The notes under the pieces: model-generated
Seen by the model: the letters and a program-made list of their open reading frames with translations, nothing else
Database searches by the model: none
Told to the model about the DNA's origin: nothing
Translations under genes and position numbers: made by a program
Assembly (NCBI GenBank): GCA_018296165.2
Contig: JACKQL020000139.1
Span: 1-64,000, forward strand
DNA: 64,000 nt
DNA from: Termitomyces sp. T153
Lineage: Eukaryota > Basidiomycota > Agaricomycetes > Agaricales > Lyophyllaceae
Direction of reading: 5' to 3'
Shown here: positions 10,933-20,203 of the stretch, piece after piece
How the letters are laid out: each line of letters starts with the position of its first letter
Position numbering within the stretch: position 1 is the first letter of the stretch

Positions 10933-12253
10933 AGCATTGAGACCCTTCGAGACACGGGGAGCAGGACGGGGATTGGCAGGGGCATGGGAGTCAAAGCCAA
11001 GCAATATTGATCAGTCCGCAGCGAGTGATAGCAGCGTGGGAGACAAAGTCAAAGTGCGGCCGCTGCTTTGTCAGGGTTCTCTTCAATCAATTAAAAGCCT
11101 TGGACGTACCCCGGGATTTCCCAAATTTTGTCATGTCTTCCCCCAGCATTCCAGTAGTCTCCCCTGCTCTGTTGCCTTCTGATTTGGATGAGGTGGTGGT
11201 GTATGACAGTGGGGGGGAGGAGTTTGAGCGTTGGCACTGTGTTAGTGCCAGGGACCGGAGTCGTAAGTGGTGTTGACTTGTCTTCTCGGATGACTGACGG
11301 GGTTGTTGTAGAGTCGTCCATGGTGGTGGTGGTGGATTTTCCGGGGGTCCCAAAGCGGACCAAGTTTCATCCCGCGTTGCCAAAGGAGGGGAGCATGGGG
11401 CGGTCTGCGGGGAAGGTGGGGTTTTTGCGGGGTGGTCAGGGAAAGGGGGCGTCCTCAGTGGTGATGCATGGGAAGCGCCGAGCCTCCCCATCCTTGGGGG
11501 CGGGACCCAGCAAGAGGCCACGTGGGCGCGAGCTGTCAGCAGGGCCTCCAGAGTCTCTCCTCTTTTCTCCTACCCCGGGTGTTCCCTTGGAATGATTGTT
11601 GAGTCCCCCTGCGCCTATTCCTTTGATCACGGAGGTCTTCCTTCGCAAGCAGGTGGAGGTTTTGACAACATCGTTGGCAGCATGGGAGGGTGAGCTCTGA
11701 TGGGCAAGGGAGGATTGTGACGCGGCGTGGACAGAGAAAGAGGCGATGGAGCGGGAAAGGAACACATCGGTGCATGTGGCGACGGAGCGAGCATTAGAGG
11801 TGCAGGGTTTGCGGGAGTGTCTGACGCAGATGGAGGGGCAGCCCATGGGGGAAGCGGAGGGGGGGGGATGCGCTGTGGGCGGAGCTGGAGGCAGTGAGGC
11901 AGAGGGAGGATTGGTTGGCCAACGAGGCCGCTTTGGGGCACACGGGGATCCTCTGTGAGTTGTCTCCATTCCTCTGTTCGTTACTGATGGTTCATTTCCT
12001 GGGGTTAGGCTGGGTGCGGGAGCATCGGGTCCTCTTGGACAGTGCCTCCACAGCGTTTGCATCAATTCAGGACGGGTTGATGCAGGGGTCCATGGTTCAG
12101 CCCCCGGAGTTGCAGCAGGGGATGGCGCGATTGGAGAGGTTGCTGGCGGGGCATTGGCAATGCAATGCGGTGGCCCCAGGGTCATGGTGGGAGGTGGCGG
12201 CTGACGTGGGGGAGGCATTGCTGGGGTTGGCAGAGGTCTTGGCAGTAGTGCGG

Positions 12254-13385
12254 TGATGAGCCCCAGTTATCGCTGAGCACCATTTTTGACATTTCGGACT
12301 TAGCGGCAGCTGACTACTTTGAACCCGACACAAGTCACAACACTCAGCGCACGGGACTTAGCACGAGGATGGGACCGAATCACGAGACTCTAGCAATCAC
12401 GAGACTTATCAATCACGAGGAATATCACGTGAAGTCTGGAACTTAGGTCTAGATCCTCAAGGCCTAGACTCCCCCTAGCGACGATTACTAGCGACACTAG
12501 CGATCTTGGCGACCAAACAAGGCTCTACCATATATGGACAAATTATCAGACGCGTACCTTTTTCCCTATCATTTAGTTACCGAGCTTACACATATACTGG
12601 GACGGCGTTTGCGCTTCAGGAGTTGACAGCGGACTCGTTCTTTTTTTTTTTGGTTTTATTAGCAATTAGTCGTCGCTAAGACCTCATCTACGACCCTTTT
12701 ACTTAGTTACAAGACTGACGTCTGGCACGCACCGTAAACAGTGACAGACGCCGTCGCTAGTGGCACTTAATTGCTTACCCTCCCTTACTGTACTCTGGGA
12801 ACATATAAATACTGCTTGTACATAGAACTCATAGAAGGGCAATTACCATCGACTTCCACCATCGGATCGTACCTCTCTATAAGCCTACCAGCTTAAGATT
12901 TCGTCTACCCCTTTGTCTCTCTCTCATCTCGTCTTCGACTTAGGCTTAGCGACAAGCCTCTTCGACTTCGGCATCGACTTCGTGTGGTACCAATTACGGG
13001 TGCCCGTTAGCGTTATTTCGACTTAGCGACGTTAGCGACTACGGCTAACGACTAGTTTACGTTCGTCCTTTGATTTCAGTCTTTCCCTTTGTCATTTCCT
13101 CTCTTTCGCTCTATCCCTTTCACCACCGTTAAGGGATCGCTTAGTCTTAGCAACGTTATCCGTCTTCACTCATCTTCCCCTTATTATCACTAGCGACCGC
13201 AGCTAGCGATAGCGACCAACTTCTACTTCACCTCGAATACACCATTTCAACTCTCGTTCTCTGGGACGGTTACTGACTCGCCCTCATTATTAACTTCCTA
13301 CTGCCAGCTACCCTATCTAGTGACTAGTGTTTGGTCCTCTCTTTTTGGTTTCCTGCACGGCACTAGGCGGCATAGGAGCACATCA
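12254..13385 (+). repeat. 5' LTR of element E (1132 bp)
   Basis: It has TG...CA ends and matches 22384-23514 except for one extra T in the T-run near 12641-12651. A TATA-like TATAAAT lies at 12804-12810. The LTR is rich in TAGCGA-type motifs, for example at 12476-12503 and 13005-13040. Confidence 0.9.
12804..12811 (+). promoter_or_regulatory. Candidate TATA box of element E LTR
   Basis: TATAAATA lies in the middle of the LTR, repeated in the 3' LTR at about 22933. Position and sequence fit the U3/R promoter; the start site is not determined. Confidence 0.4.
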
Positions 13386-13388
13386 TTT

Positions 13389-13405
13389 TGGAGCCCACCG
13401 CGAGG
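13389..13405 (+). other. Candidate tRNA primer-binding site of element E
   Basis: TGGAGCCCACCGCGAGG begins 3 nt after the LTR. It starts with TGG, the complement of a tRNA CCA end, as in tRNA-primed elements. The tRNA was not identified. No match to the LTR's own RNA start was seen, so E differs from the A/B/C family in priming. Confidence 0.45.
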
Positions 13406-13739
13406 GGATTTGAGGTTAACCATTCCGCCAGAAACAAGAGCTCAAGCGAAACGTCGCTTGGAAAACCCTATTAAACCACCCCAGTCTACTCGTTCGACCC
13501 CTCAGCACTTGTCGCCCACAGTTTATCCTCGACCTCTGGCCGACGAACTTGAAATCGCTAGACACCTTCGCGACGTTAGCGAAATCCTTGCCGACTTTCC
13601 AGGCGCCTTTATCGAAAGTTTCCTCGACGCACCTCTTTCACCTTTAACTCCTACCGACTCTCTATTCTTCCCAGAAGCTCGGTCTATCCCATCATCGACA
13701 GTTAACCCCCTCCCTTCGCTAAATCCGACAATCGCTACT

Positions 13740-16100
13740 ATGAGCAACGACCCCGTCGCTCGGCGTGCTAGAATGCCGCCTCGCAACGACACAACTGCTC
13801 CTAAATGGGATGAGAGTCGCCCTAGGGAACTCCCTCAATACTTCAAAGAATTGGAATATCTCTTCGCTGACTGCGGCATCGCTGACGACACGCAGAAGAA
13901 GGAATATGCGGCTCGATATGTCTCATATGACACGGCAGAAACCTGGCTTGGCTTACCCGAATTTGGCGACAACGTCACTATCGGCAACAACGATCCTCGG
14001 CCATACACTTATCACGAATGGAAGGCGGCAGTGCTTAGGCTGTACCCTGGCGCTGACGCTAGCGCGCGTTATAACCTTGGCGATTTGGAAAGACTCGTAA
14101 ACCAGACCTTTAACAGTGGCTTAGCGACTTTAGGAAGGTTCTCTGATTACTACCGGGACTTCCAACGTATCGCCAGATGGTTACTCGCTAATGGCAAGCT
14201 CTACCGCAATGAGGAACGTCGCCTGTTCCAGCAAGGTATCCCCACGTCGCTATGGTCTAAAATCGTTCGCCGTCTCGAAATCACTCTCCCCGACCACCAT
14301 CCTGAGGACCCTTATGATGTTGACCAAGTCTTCGAAGGCGCTAAATGGGTTTTAAAAGGAACGGACACCTCTACGACCAAAACCAACAATGGCACCAGCG
14401 GTATTCATTCGTCATCGCCAATCGCTAACCCACCAGTTGTCCCTTCACCTGTACCTAAACAAGAAACCTTGGAATTAGCGACCACTACAGCGATCGTCAG
14501 CGCCTTGGAACGTCTGGAAGCTCTTTTGACTAACGGTAACGCCCAACCTCGCCAGCAATTCTCTAACAGCACATGCCATTTCTGTGGCGAAACTGGTCAC
14601 ACCATGGTCCGAGGTACCTGTATAAAGCTGGAGCAAATGATCCTACAGGGTAAGATCCGTCGAAACGCTGAAGGCAAAATCATCCTACCGTCTGGCGCTA
14701 TGATTCCCAACTATTTTGGCAAGCGACTATACATGGAACGCATCGAGGAATGGCATAGGCTTAACCCAGGACAAATCGTTACAGGCAGACTCTCTCCCAA
14801 CGCTAATCCGGATCCCGAGCAAGCGGCTATGCAGCAGGCGCTAATACACGAGGTAATGCAGCAGGATGTCGCTATGGGCCGATCGCTAAGCAAAGAAGAA
14901 CGGATCCAGGCCTTGGAGCGCGAACTCTTTGCACTCAGGCGAAATGGCGAAAAGTTCGACGGCGTACAAGTTCCTCGTGCGGCTTACCGACCAGCGAATG
15001 AAGCCCCAAAAGTAACACCCTCGACTAGCGACACTCCGGTGACTTCACCCCCTTCCAATTCAACTCCAGCTCCTGCAGCTAAGCCTGCCGACAAAGGCAA
15101 AGCACCCGAACAAACCGTCGCTAAGGAACAACCGCCCGTCACTAAGGAACCCGTCGTTCAGCCTCCCGTCCATCCGTTTTCTGGCATCCCCAGTCGCTAC
15201 GCCCCGCCCGCTAACAGGAATTTCGCTGCTCCCGACAAAGCCAACGACAGCGCCTATCGAACTATGCCACCCATCTACAGCATTGAGCAGTCTAAAGCGG
15301 TTTTTGATCGAGTATTAAGCACTCCGGTGACTGTAACAGTGGGCGAACTATGCTCGGTATCTCAGGACGTCAGAAATCAGCTCAGAACCGCAGTCACGCC
15401 CAAACGTTTGGTAGGCGCTAGCACCGTACAGGACTCTAGCGACATCTTTGAAGATATTCTGCCGACCTTCGCTATTGGAGAACCACAATTTTCGCTAGAC
15501 ACTGACACCGCTAACGGACTTGCCGCTGACAAAGCCCCTTTCGCTTCCATTGACCCTGTCGAGGCCTATATCGATTCGCTACCCCCTGGAGAAGAACCTG
15601 TAGTACTCACTGTCGCTAAGGAATCTCAGTCACTTCGTACCGTCATGATGCTAATTGACAACAAAGAAGAAGTAGAATGCATCCACGACAGCGGTTCCCA
15701 AATAATCTCCATGTCGGCCGAAATCGCTAGCGATATTGGTTTATCATACGACCCCAACATCGTGCTAAACATGCAGAGCGCCAACGGTACCATGGATCGA
15801 TCGCTAGGACTTGCTCGCAACGTACCATGCACCCTTGGCGACATCACGGTCTATCTTCAAATCCACGTTTTACGGTCTCCCGCCTACGACATTCTACTCG
15901 GCCGTCCTTTCGACGTACTAACTCGAAGCACAGTCAACACAATTAGCGACGTCGAAACAACTATAACTATTTCGGACCCCAACACTGGCCAACGAAGAAC
16001 TATCCCTACCTTTCCGCGCGGCAAGACCAAAAGAAACAACCGCCAAAATGTTCGCTTCGAGACCGAGGCACCCCGTTGCTTTCATCGCCGAAAGCAGTAA
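13740..16100 (+). CDS. gag-pro: Element E gag-protease polyprotein (786 aa)
   Basis: The first ATG after the PBS is at 13740 (MSNDPVARRARMPPRND); the frame is open further upstream into the LTR without an ATG. The N-terminal half is capsid-like (KEYAARYVSYDTAETWLGL). A CCHC-type knuckle, C-x2-C-x4-H-x6-C, starts at Cys279 (CHFCGETGH); its last spacer is longer than the classical 4. A Pro/Ala/Lys-rich linker (about 420-500) follows. The retropepsin motif is HDSGSQ, with catalytic Asp650, and YDILLGRPF lies about 70 residues downstream. The protease thus sits in the gag frame, not the pol frame. The ORF ends at TAA 16098-16100 and overlaps pol by 53 nt in the +1 frame. Confidence 0.85.
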   Translation: MSNDPVARRARMPPRNDTTAPKWDESRPRELPQYFKELEYLFADCGIADDTQKKEYAARYVSYDTAETWLGLPEFGDNVTIGNNDPRPYTYHEWKAAVLRLYPGADASARYNLGDLERLVNQTFNSGLATLGRFSDYYRDFQRIARWLLANGKLYRNEERRLFQQGIPTSLWSKIVRRLEITLPDHHPEDPYDVDQVFEGAKWVLKGTDTSTTKTNNGTSGIHSSSPIANPPVVPSPVPKQETLELATTTAIVSALERLEALLTNGNAQPRQQFSNSTCHFCGETGHTMVRGTCIKLEQMILQGKIRRNAEGKIILPSGAMIPNYFGKRLYMERIEEWHRLNPGQIVTGRLSPNANPDPEQAAMQQALIHEVMQQDVAMGRSLSKEERIQALERELFALRRNGEKFDGVQVPRAAYRPANEAPKVTPSTSDTPVTSPPSNSTPAPAAKPADKGKAPEQTVAKEQPPVTKEPVVQPPVHPFSGIPSRYAPPANRNFAAPDKANDSAYRTMPPIYSIEQSKAVFDRVLSTPVTVTVGELCSVSQDVRNQLRTAVTPKRLVGASTVQDSSDIFEDILPTFAIGEPQFSLDTDTANGLAADKAPFASIDPVEAYIDSLPPGEEPVVLTVAKESQSLRTVMMLIDNKEEVECIHDSGSQIISMSAEIASDIGLSYDPNIVLNMQSANGTMDRSLGLARNVPCTLGDITVYLQIHVLRSPAYDILLGRPFDVLTRSTVNTISDVETTITISDPNTGQRRTIPTFPRGKTKRNNRQNVRFETEAPRCFHRRKQ
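16048..16100 (+). promoter_or_regulatory. gag-pol overlap, +1 frame relation
   Basis: The gag-protease frame and the pol frame overlap for 53 nt and are offset by +1. Pol could be made by +1 frameshifting, as in Ty3, or by initiation at the ATG at 16048, which opens the pol frame inside the overlap. No canonical slip heptamer was identified with confidence. Confidence 0.5.
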
Positions 16101-19100
16101 AGAAGAAGATAGCGACCTAGCGGTCGTTATCAGCTACGATCATTCAACTGGTCTAGCGACTTGTATAGCCTCTTGTGATTTGGACAAAGACGTTTTACCT
16201 ACTAATTCCGACACACAGACTAATCCTGCGCTAGCATACCTATACGCTACGGCTAGCAACATTTCTGATTCGTCCCTTCCACCTCGTTCTTATCTTGTTT
16301 CTACTGATACATCTAATCCCTTGATTCTTGGACAGACTTTACCTTTTGACCCATGCGTTACAGACATTACCCCCACTTATGTTAACATCCCCTTCCCCGC
16401 TCAGTATATCGCTAACGAACCCCCTAAGCGAAAAGGAGTCCAGGTAAAGAAGAAGTACAAACCCGTCGCTATGAAAACCAAACCTGTCGCCAGCCACGTT
16501 AGCGAAGACTTTCGAATCGAGCGACAGATTATTGGCGATCCACTAGCGACAATGCCCCCACTTAATCCAAATCCACCGCCTTTCGTTCCGACAAAGCGAT
16601 TCACCAGCGAGCGACAAGCGAAACTAGTTGACGACCACGACACAGGGTTCCTCACTAGCGACGAAATCAACGTACTAGTCGACATGGTCGCCAAACAAGA
16701 CAAAGCCTTCGCTTGGGAAGATTCCGAACGAGGAAGTTTGCGCCCCGACTTCTTTCCACCTGTTCGCATACCGACGATTCCGCACGTACCATGGGTCCAG
16801 CACAATCGCCCCATACCGCCAGGTCTAGAAAAGGAAGTATGTGAAATTATTCGCAACAAGATTAGCGCTGGCGTCTATGAACCTTCGAACTCCGCTTACC
16901 GCTCCCGATGGTTTTGCGTACTCAAGAAGAATGGTAAGCTCAGGATTGTACACAGTCTCGAGCCGCTAAACCGTGTCACCATCCGTCATTCTGGAGTACC
17001 ACCTTTTCCAGATCACGTTGCCGAATCCTTCGCTGGACGCATCTGTGGCGCCACCCTCGATCTCTACGTTGGCTACGACGAGCGACTTATTGACTCGGCA
17101 TCACGCGACTTAACGACGTTCCAGACTCCATTTGGCGCTCTTCGCCTAGTGACCCTGCCGATGGGATGGACCAACTCTGTGCCTATATTCCACGACGACA
17201 TTACCTTTATCTTGCAGCCAGAGATCCCCCATAACGTGCTCAGTTTTATCGATGACGTTGGCGCTAAGGGACCCAAGGACTGGAAAATCGTTAACGGTAA
17301 ACCCGCTAAGCATCCCGCTAACCCGAATATTCGCCTAGCGCTCTGGGAGTTCTTTGAACTTCTCAACAGGATTCTTCAGCGAATGAAGTATTGCGGTGGC
17401 ACCTTCTCAGGTCATAAATTGGTTCTCTGCGCCCCGACGTTCAAGATTCTAGGACACGTTTGCACCCCTAGCGGTCGAGTCCCTGACGAAAGTCGCCTAG
17501 CGCTAATCGAGCGATGGGGTCCTTGCAAGTCGCTATCGGAAGTTCGAGCCTTCCTAGGTACTGTCGGGGTACTAAGGATTTTCGTCAAGAACTTTGCACA
17601 TCGAGCCCATAATTTAACGAAGCTCACACGCGTTGGCGTTCCTTTCGAGTTTGGCCCCGATCAAATAAATGCTCAACGCGATCTCGTAAAAGCCCTACAA
17701 GACGCTAAGCCCCTTGTTCCTATCGATTATGAATCGCCTGACCCCGTCATCTTAGCGGTCGATACGTCATACATAGCGGTCGGATTTTACCTTTGTCAGT
17801 GCACTGGCGACAATCGCAAAGAACGCCGCTACAACCGCTTTGGGTCTATTACGCTAAACGACAGGGAAGCCCGATTCAGCCAGCCCAAGTTGGAACTTTA
17901 TGGCCTCTATCGAGCTTTACAAGCGTTACGAATGTACCTCATCGGCGTCAGGAACCTTATCATTGAAGTCGACGCTCGCTACATTAAGGGTATGCTTCAG
18001 AACCCTGACATCCAACCTTCCGCTAGCATGAACCGCTGGATTATGGCGATTTGGATGTTTCACTTTAAGCTGGTTCACGTCAAAGGAACGTTCCACGGCC
18101 CTGACGGTCTCTCGCGACGCCCGCCACAGCCTGGCGACCCTCCGAGCGACGATAGCGATAACTCGGTTTACGAAGACTGGATCGACCGCTTACATGGGTT
18201 CGTACACCAAGTTCAGCTACCCCTACCGCTACTTCGCCAGGTCTCGACGGCCTCGCATCGCTTACCCCCTTTGGCCGAGTACGAACGTTCGCATACCTTA
18301 GCGACCTTTGCCAGCGACACCGACACCCCCCCACGACTAGCGACAAGCGACGATATAACACCCCTCCGAGACGATGGCACCACCACTTATAGCGACGTAC
18401 CCCGTAGTGCAAAAGCTATCGCCAGCGACGCTCGAGTACTCCTAGTAGAGAAATGGCTTCACGACCTCGTCAGACCTGATGGCGTTAGCGACAAGGACTA
18501 CGCCACCTTCGTTCGCTACGCATCCATGTTTTTCGTCACGGGAGGCAAACTTTGGCGCAGAAGTCGAGATGGCGCTCACAAGTTGTTCGTTCCTATCGCC
18601 AGTCGCTTACGAGTCCTGAAAGCGATGCATGACGACTTGGGACACAGAGGTCTTTTCGCTACCCGCTCGGCACTTCTGGAACGGTTTTGGTGGCCTCAAG
18701 TTAGCGCCGATATCATGTGGTACCTTCGGACTTGTCATCTCTGCCAGATTCACCAAACGACCAAGGTGCTTATTCCGCCAACCGTCGCAACGCCCGCGCC
18801 ATTGTTCAGTAAGATATACGTCGACACCATGTTCATGCCGCCCTCCAACAAGTTCAAGTACATCATCCAGGGACGTTGTTCGCTAACCCATTACCCCGAG
18901 TTCCGCATGCTCGCCAGAGAAAACACCGAAGCCATCGCTAAATGGCTATACGAGGACGTCATTTGTCGTTGGGGAGCGCTTAGCGAAATCGTTACCGACA
19001 ACGGACCCCCAATTCTAAAGGCCGTTGCCTATTTGGCGAAGAAGTATAACTTGCGCCACATCCGGATTTCAGGTTACAATAAGCGCGCTAACGGAATAGT

Positions 19101-19824
19101 CGAGCGGCCGCATTTCGATGTTCGCCAAGCTCTCTTCAAAGCAGTTGATGGCGATCAGTCTAGGTGGAGTACTGCTACTTACTCTGTCTTTTGGTCAGAA
19201 CGCGTTATGGTTCGCAAGCGAATGGGTTGCTCCCCATACTTCGCGGCTACCGGTACCCACCCGCTCCTGCCGGCTGACATAGTGGAAGCGACATACTTGC
19301 AACCACCGCCAAACTCGCTACTATCGACCACAGATCTCATCGCCCGCCGAGCAATTGACCTCCAGCGTCGCCAAGAAGATCTCGACCGCTTGCACAGCCA
19401 AGTACTTAGCGCCCGTCGCTTGGCCGCTATTCGCTTTGAGAAAGATCATTCCGCCACTATTCGCGATTACAATTTCAAAACCGGTGACCTCGTACTAATG
19501 AGGAATACTAGGATCGAAGTAACGCATAACAAGAAGATGAAGCCGCGCTACCTAGGCCCACTTGTGGTAATATCTCGCAACCGTGGCGGCGCTTACATTC
19601 TTTGTGAACTAGATGGCTCCGTGCTACATCGCCCTGTTGCTGCCTTTCGCCTAGTCCCCTATTTCGCTAGAGAACACATAGCCGTGCCTAGCGACGCTTT
19701 CGACATCGACACCTCACGTCTCAGAGAACTGGAGCAAACAGACCTCGTCGACGACGATGATACTGGCGAGGTCGCCAGTGAAGAAGAATACTACCTCTCG
19801 CTAAGCCTTAGCGGTCTATCCTAA
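16048..19824 (+). CDS. pol: Element E pol: RT, RNase H, integrase (1258 aa)
   Basis: RT spans about residues 265-500, with the active site FIDD (Asp402-Asp403) instead of YVDD. RNase H follows, with its first catalytic Asp at 572 (VDTSYIA) and LELYGLYRAL and EVDARYIKGM after it. The integrase HHCC module starts at His861 (HDDLGHRGLF, later CHLCQIH). The integrase core has Asp926 (YVDTMF), Asp984 (VTDNG) and Glu1019 (GIVERPH), a D-D35-E arrangement. No chromodomain is seen; the C-terminus is acidic (DLVDDDDTGE). All catalytic residues are present, unlike in element C. It ends at TAA 19822-19824. Confidence 0.9.
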   Translation: MFASRPRHPVAFIAESSKEEDSDLAVVISYDHSTGLATCIASCDLDKDVLPTNSDTQTNPALAYLYATASNISDSSLPPRSYLVSTDTSNPLILGQTLPFDPCVTDITPTYVNIPFPAQYIANEPPKRKGVQVKKKYKPVAMKTKPVASHVSEDFRIERQIIGDPLATMPPLNPNPPPFVPTKRFTSERQAKLVDDHDTGFLTSDEINVLVDMVAKQDKAFAWEDSERGSLRPDFFPPVRIPTIPHVPWVQHNRPIPPGLEKEVCEIIRNKISAGVYEPSNSAYRSRWFCVLKKNGKLRIVHSLEPLNRVTIRHSGVPPFPDHVAESFAGRICGATLDLYVGYDERLIDSASRDLTTFQTPFGALRLVTLPMGWTNSVPIFHDDITFILQPEIPHNVLSFIDDVGAKGPKDWKIVNGKPAKHPANPNIRLALWEFFELLNRILQRMKYCGGTFSGHKLVLCAPTFKILGHVCTPSGRVPDESRLALIERWGPCKSLSEVRAFLGTVGVLRIFVKNFAHRAHNLTKLTRVGVPFEFGPDQINAQRDLVKALQDAKPLVPIDYESPDPVILAVDTSYIAVGFYLCQCTGDNRKERRYNRFGSITLNDREARFSQPKLELYGLYRALQALRMYLIGVRNLIIEVDARYIKGMLQNPDIQPSASMNRWIMAIWMFHFKLVHVKGTFHGPDGLSRRPPQPGDPPSDDSDNSVYEDWIDRLHGFVHQVQLPLPLLRQVSTASHRLPPLAEYERSHTLATFASDTDTPPRLATSDDITPLRDDGTTTYSDVPRSAKAIASDARVLLVEKWLHDLVRPDGVSDKDYATFVRYASMFFVTGGKLWRRSRDGAHKLFVPIASRLRVLKAMHDDLGHRGLFATRSALLERFWWPQVSADIMWYLRTCHLCQIHQTTKVLIPPTVATPAPLFSKIYVDTMFMPPSNKFKYIIQGRCSLTHYPEFRMLARENTEAIAKWLYEDVICRWGALSEIVTDNGPPILKAVAYLAKKYNLRHIRISGYNKRANGIVERPHFDVRQALFKAVDGDQSRWSTATYSVFWSERVMVRKRMGCSPYFAATGTHPLLPADIVEATYLQPPPNSLLSTTDLIARRAIDLQRRQEDLDRLHSQVLSARRLAAIRFEKDHSATIRDYNFKTGDLVLMRNTRIEVTHNKKMKPRYLGPLVVISRNRGGAYILCELDGSVLHRPVAAFRLVPYFAREHIAVPSDAFDIDTSRLRELEQTDLVDDDDTGEVASEEEYYLSLSLSGLS

Positions 19825-20203
19825 CCTTGCCTCTTTTCTCCCTATTATTCAAAAAAAAAAAAAAAAAAACATCCGCAAATACGTTACAAAAACATTAATC
19901 TTTCACAGACACTTTACTTACTACTGTCTTGTTTTCGATGCTGCGCTAGGCTATTCTGTCGCCAGCGCTCGGCACGCCTCTAGGGGTAATTCGCCATGAT
20001 GATCTACTGAGCGTTTGCCTTCAAAGCGTCGCTAGCGCTAGGCGACAATCGCTAGTACGCCTTATTCTTTGTTTCTCTTTCATTTCCCTCTCAGTTCCTG
20101 AATCGTGAACAAAGTACTATACATTTTTGGGGCCCCTTAAGGGGGCTAGTCTGTGTCCATACGAAGATAAAACTAAAAATTTATATACAGGGGACGGCAG
20201 TCG
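19825..20203 (+). other. Spacer between E pol and the antisense gene: A-run and palindrome
   Basis: Directly after pol is a pure A19 run (19851-19869). Further on is a perfect 12-bp palindrome CCCCTTAAGGGG (20133-20144). This is where the sense pol and the antisense gene converge. The A-run could be a trace of a captured polyadenylated cDNA or a 3'-end signal; neither is shown. Confidence 0.5.

Noticed and set aside
13386..13410. Self-priming in element E like that of A/B/C
   Set aside because: The sequence after the E LTR has no match in the region downstream of the E TATA box; a tRNA-type TGG... site fits better.
13320..13739. GTG-started extension of E gag into the LTR
   Set aside because: Fungal nuclear genes start with ATG. 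The frame is open upstream, but the first ATG is at 13740.
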